Positions 62,010 to 64,000 of a stretch of DNA of 64,000 bases are shown here, one piece after another. The DNA comes from Sphingopyxis sp. (GTDB taxonomy: Bacteria; Pseudomonadota; Alphaproteobacteria; Sphingomonadales; Sphingomonadaceae), in the NCBI RefSeq assembly GCF_016704835.1, contig NZ_JADIZJ010000001.1:372001-436000 (forward strand), given 5' to 3'. Made by a program: the position numbers and the translations under genes. The notes beneath the pieces are model-generated. The model was not told the DNA's origin, searched no databases, and saw nothing but the letters and a program-made list of their open reading frames with translations. How positions within the stretch are numbered: position 1 is the stretch's first letter; every line of letters begins with the position of its first letter.

Positions 62010-63530
62010 TTAGGCGTCACGCCATCGCGCGGGCAATGTGATTTCGAGCACCAGTCCCGTCGGCTCCCAACGCCGCTCAATCGTGCCGCCCAGATTGTTA
62101 CGCACGCTGCGCTCCATCAACAAGGTGCCAAAGCTGGTCTTCTCGGGCGGTCCGATCGGGCCGTCGTTGCCCGTTTCGATCCAGGTCAGGCGGAACAGCC
62201 GCGGATCGATGCCTTCCGGATCCTGCGTCCATCGGACATCGACGTCCCCTGCTGCCCCCGAAAGCGCGCCATGTTTGACCGCATTGGTGGCCAGTTCATT
62301 GAACACCAGCGCCATCGCGACCAGCGCATTTTCGGGGAGCAAAAGGTCGGGGCCGGACCAGCGGATGCGCGGAAAGGCTGCCTCGACCTCGCGCAGCAGC
62401 GCGTGCATCGACCCGGTCATGAAATTGGCGCCGAGCAGAACATTTTGGGCGCGGTTCAAGGCATCAAGGCGCCCCGTGATCCGCTCGACATAATCATCGA
62501 CATCGGTCGCAGCGTGGCGAGTGAGCGAGATGATCGCGCTGACCGTCGCGAACAGGTTGCGCATCCGGTGGTGCAGTTCGCGCATCAACAGATTGGCATT
62601 TTCCTGGCGACTTTTCTGTTCGGTGATGTCGATGCTGATCCCGGTCAGAATCGCGTCGGTGGTGTTGACGTCCCAGTCAGCGCGAACGGCGATCCAGCGC
62701 ACACCGCGCTCGGGATGCTGGATGCGATATTCGGTCGCATAATGGCTGCCATTTGCGACCGATTCGTCTAGGACAGCGCGCACCGCGTCGCGATCATCGG
62801 GATGGAGCCGCTCGAAAAAGCCGCCGATATCGGCAAGCGCAGTATGGAAATCGGCGCCCCATAGCTCGGCCACCGCGCCGCTCCACTGGATCGCGCCGGT
62901 TCGTGCGTCGTAGCGCCATGTGGCGATGCCCGAAAAATCAAGCGCACGCTCAAGCGTCTGCCTTGCTTCATCACGCTGCGCAACGATGCGCCGCAGGTCT
63001 GCCTCCGCCATAATGATCGCGGCAAAATCCTCAAGACGCGCCAACTCACGTTCGGCGAGAGTGCCGCGTTCCTTGCGATCGATGACGCACAAGGTGCCAA
63101 GGATAGCGCCGTTATAGGCGCGCAGCGGTACCCCGGCATAAAAGCGAATGAAAGGCTCGCCCGTCACCAGCGGATTGTCACGAAACCGAGGATCACCCAG
63201 CACGTCGGTAATGATCACCGGCTCGTGTTGGGCGAGGACATACTGGCAAAAGCTGATGTCGCGCGGCGTTTCGGAGGCGTCGAGGCCATAGGCCGACTTG
63301 AACCATTGGCGGCAATCGTCGACCAGCGATACCAGCGCGATCGGCGCGTCGTAAAGATCGGCGACCATCTTGGTCACACGATCGAACGCTTCCTCCGGGC
63401 CAGTGTCCAGAATGCGGTATTCGCGAAGCGTTGCAAGACGAAGCTGCTCTGCCCGATCCCGGTCCGTATCAGCGCCATCCGCCAATTGTTGCCCCTCACG
63501 TCCTCCGGATCCTGTGGGCCGCTCTGCCAT
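62010..63530 (-). CDS. HWE-family sensor histidine kinase (GAF-PAS-HWE)
   Basis: 506 residues from the ATG at 63530 (AGGGA site). Residues 35-180 are a GAF domain (DAPIALVSLVDDCRQWFKSAYGLDASETPRDISFCQ), 195-305 a PAS domain (RLHPDDRDAVRAVLDE...VRWIAVRADWDV) and 318-506 an HWE kinase: ELHHRMRNLFATVSAI (phosphorylated His321), FNELATNAVKHGALS (N box). No transmembrane helix, so cytosolic. It is divergent from phyR, so it probably phosphorylates PhyR's receiver domain. Confidence 0.92.
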   Translation of the reverse strand: MAERPTGSGGREGQQLADGADTDRDRAEQLRLATLREYRILDTGPEEAFDRVTKMVADLYDAPIALVSLVDDCRQWFKSAYGLDASETPRDISFCQYVLAQHEPVIITDVLGDPRFRDNPLVTGEPFIRFYAGVPLRAYNGAILGTLCVIDRKERGTLAERELARLEDFAAIIMAEADLRRIVAQRDEARQTLERALDFSGIATWRYDARTGAIQWSGAVAELWGADFHTALADIGGFFERLHPDDRDAVRAVLDESVANGSHYATEYRIQHPERGVRWIAVRADWDVNTTDAILTGISIDITEQKSRQENANLLMRELHHRMRNLFATVSAIISLTRHAATDVDDYVERITGRLDALNRAQNVLLGANFMTGSMHALLREVEAAFPRIRWSGPDLLLPENALVAMALVFNELATNAVKHGALSGAAGDVDVRWTQDPEGIDPRLFRLTWIETGNDGPIGPPEKTSFGTLLMERSVRNNLGGTIERRWEPTGLVLEITLPARWRDA

Positions 63531-63687
63531 GAATATGGTCCCTAAAAAAGTCTGTTTGCCGTCGAATCGGAAAAGCGGCGCAATTCCGCTCACTTAAACG
63601 CTGACGCGAAGGCGTCCCGGCAGACTCTACGCATCGCACGATGACAAGTTGCAGCCGGGCGTCGCGCATTTTTTGGCGCGCGCGCGC

Positions 63688-63713
63688 GGAACCGTCACCT
63701 GCCTGGACGCGTA
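63688..63713 (+). promoter_or_regulatory. EcfG-type promoter candidate before phyR
   Basis: GGAAC (63688-63692) is followed after 17 bases by CGTA (63710-63713), 26 bases before the phyR ATG. This is close to the general stress sigma factor consensus GGAAC-N16/17-CGTT, with the last base different. It would place phyR under its own sigma factor, as in other alphaproteobacteria. Confidence 0.55.
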
Positions 63714-63739
63714 TGACGGGCGAAAGCGGGAGGTGCATA

Positions 63740-64000
63740 ATGCCATTGGGTGAAGAACTTCGCGGACATTTGCCGTATCTGCGCCGTTACGCGCGCGCGC
63801 TGACCGGCAGCCAGCAACATGGCGACAATTTTGTTCATACCACTCTGGAAGTCATTGTTGCCGCGCCCGACGAATTCAGTGTCGGCAACGGCACTCGCAT
63901 TGACCTGTACCGGAATTTTCATCGTATATGGGAAAGCGCCTATATCGACGATGGCGAAGGCGATGACGACGGCGAAGATCCGTTCGTTCTCGCCGCGAAT
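63740..64000 (+). CDS. phyR: Response regulator PhyR, N-terminal part (cut by window end)
   Basis: The ATG at 63740 has GGGAGG before it. 87 codons are in the window, MPLGEELRGHLPYLRRYARALTGSQQHGDNFVHTTLEVIVAAP..., matching the sigma-factor-like domain of PhyR that sequesters NepR. The rest of this domain and the receiver domain with the phospho-Asp lie outside. When phosphorylated, PhyR binds NepR and frees EcfG, switching on the general stress response. It is divergent from the HWE kinase. Confidence 0.93.
   Translation, partial: MPLGEELRGHLPYLRRYARALTGSQQHGDNFVHTTLEVIVAAPDEFSVGNGTRIDLYRNFHRIWESAYIDDGEGDDDGEDPFVLAAN

Noticed and set aside
61988..62011. GGAAC-N16-GTTA on the plus strand, resembling an EcfG promoter
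   Set aside because: It would point into the 3' end of the minus-strand HWE kinase gene, and its GGAAC is part of the LexA box; probably coincidence.

Overview
The window is GC-rich, gene-dense chromosomal DNA of an alphaproteobacterium. Gene content (Flp pilins, a phyR/HWE-kinase pair, an Anbu proteasome cluster, a sigF/nrsF bufferin operon, a GTTC-N7-GTTC LexA box, many acyl-CoA enzymes) points to the Sphingomonadales, probably close to Sphingopyxis; that placement is inference. There is no phage, plasmid, IS element or CRISPR array. Most genes are housekeeping, with several unusual accessory operons.

Region 0-6.3 kb: the end of a MaoC dehydratase, then a thiolase, a carboxymuconolactone-decarboxylase-like protein and an ABM-domain protein (a small catabolic operon), a membrane protein, tRNA-Arg(CCT), DUF1178, grxC, a decayed comF, a methyltransferase and mutT. 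6.3-18.3 kb: two orphan Flp pilins with a strong terminator, an M48 protease, accA, xerD, a large secreted protein, aroK-aroB, a Kef-type antiporter, an IscU-like protein, cvpA and radA. 18.5-27.4 kb: transaldolase, an enoyl-CoA hydratase plus a thiolase-like protein lacking the nucleophilic cysteine (behind a palindromic operator), a beta-propeller lipoprotein, an ALDH7 dehydrogenase divergent from acs.

Region 27.5-31.5 kb is an Anbu cluster: permuted ATP-grasp, alpha-E, transglutaminase, Anbu. Its alpha-E gene carries one in-frame amber codon. Then come TauE/SafE, secA, a TonB-domain protein, a predicted papain-like secreted protein and an SDR. 38.1-43.3 kb holds two GIN-domain (DUF2807) proteins and, upstream on the same strand, bufA-bufB-bufC-doxX-sigF-nrsF. 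This is a copper-bufferin RiPP system with an exact sigma-F promoter (GTAACC-N16-CGAA) before bufA, so the sigma factor and its anti-sigma factor are probably made from the promoter they control.

Region 43.4-56.6 kb: a GreA/B-like factor, a mini HTH protein, a frameshifted HI0933-type flavoprotein, a DEAD-box helicase, quinone oxidoreductase, a formaldehyde/formate group (fghA, purU, class III alcohol dehydrogenase), a LysR regulator, sdaA and sodB. 56.7-62.0 kb is a tightly overlapping DNA-repair operon (radical SAM, DUF4130-UdgX fusion, ligase-associated exonuclease, ATP-dependent ligase) with a LexA box directly upstream, so probably SOS-controlled. The right end has an HWE histidine kinase divergent from phyR (cut by the window), the general stress response entry point.

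Three families of dispersed palindromic intergenic repeats recur, and three genes (comF, alpha-E, HI0933 flavoprotein) carry disruptions that are either real decay or sequence errors.
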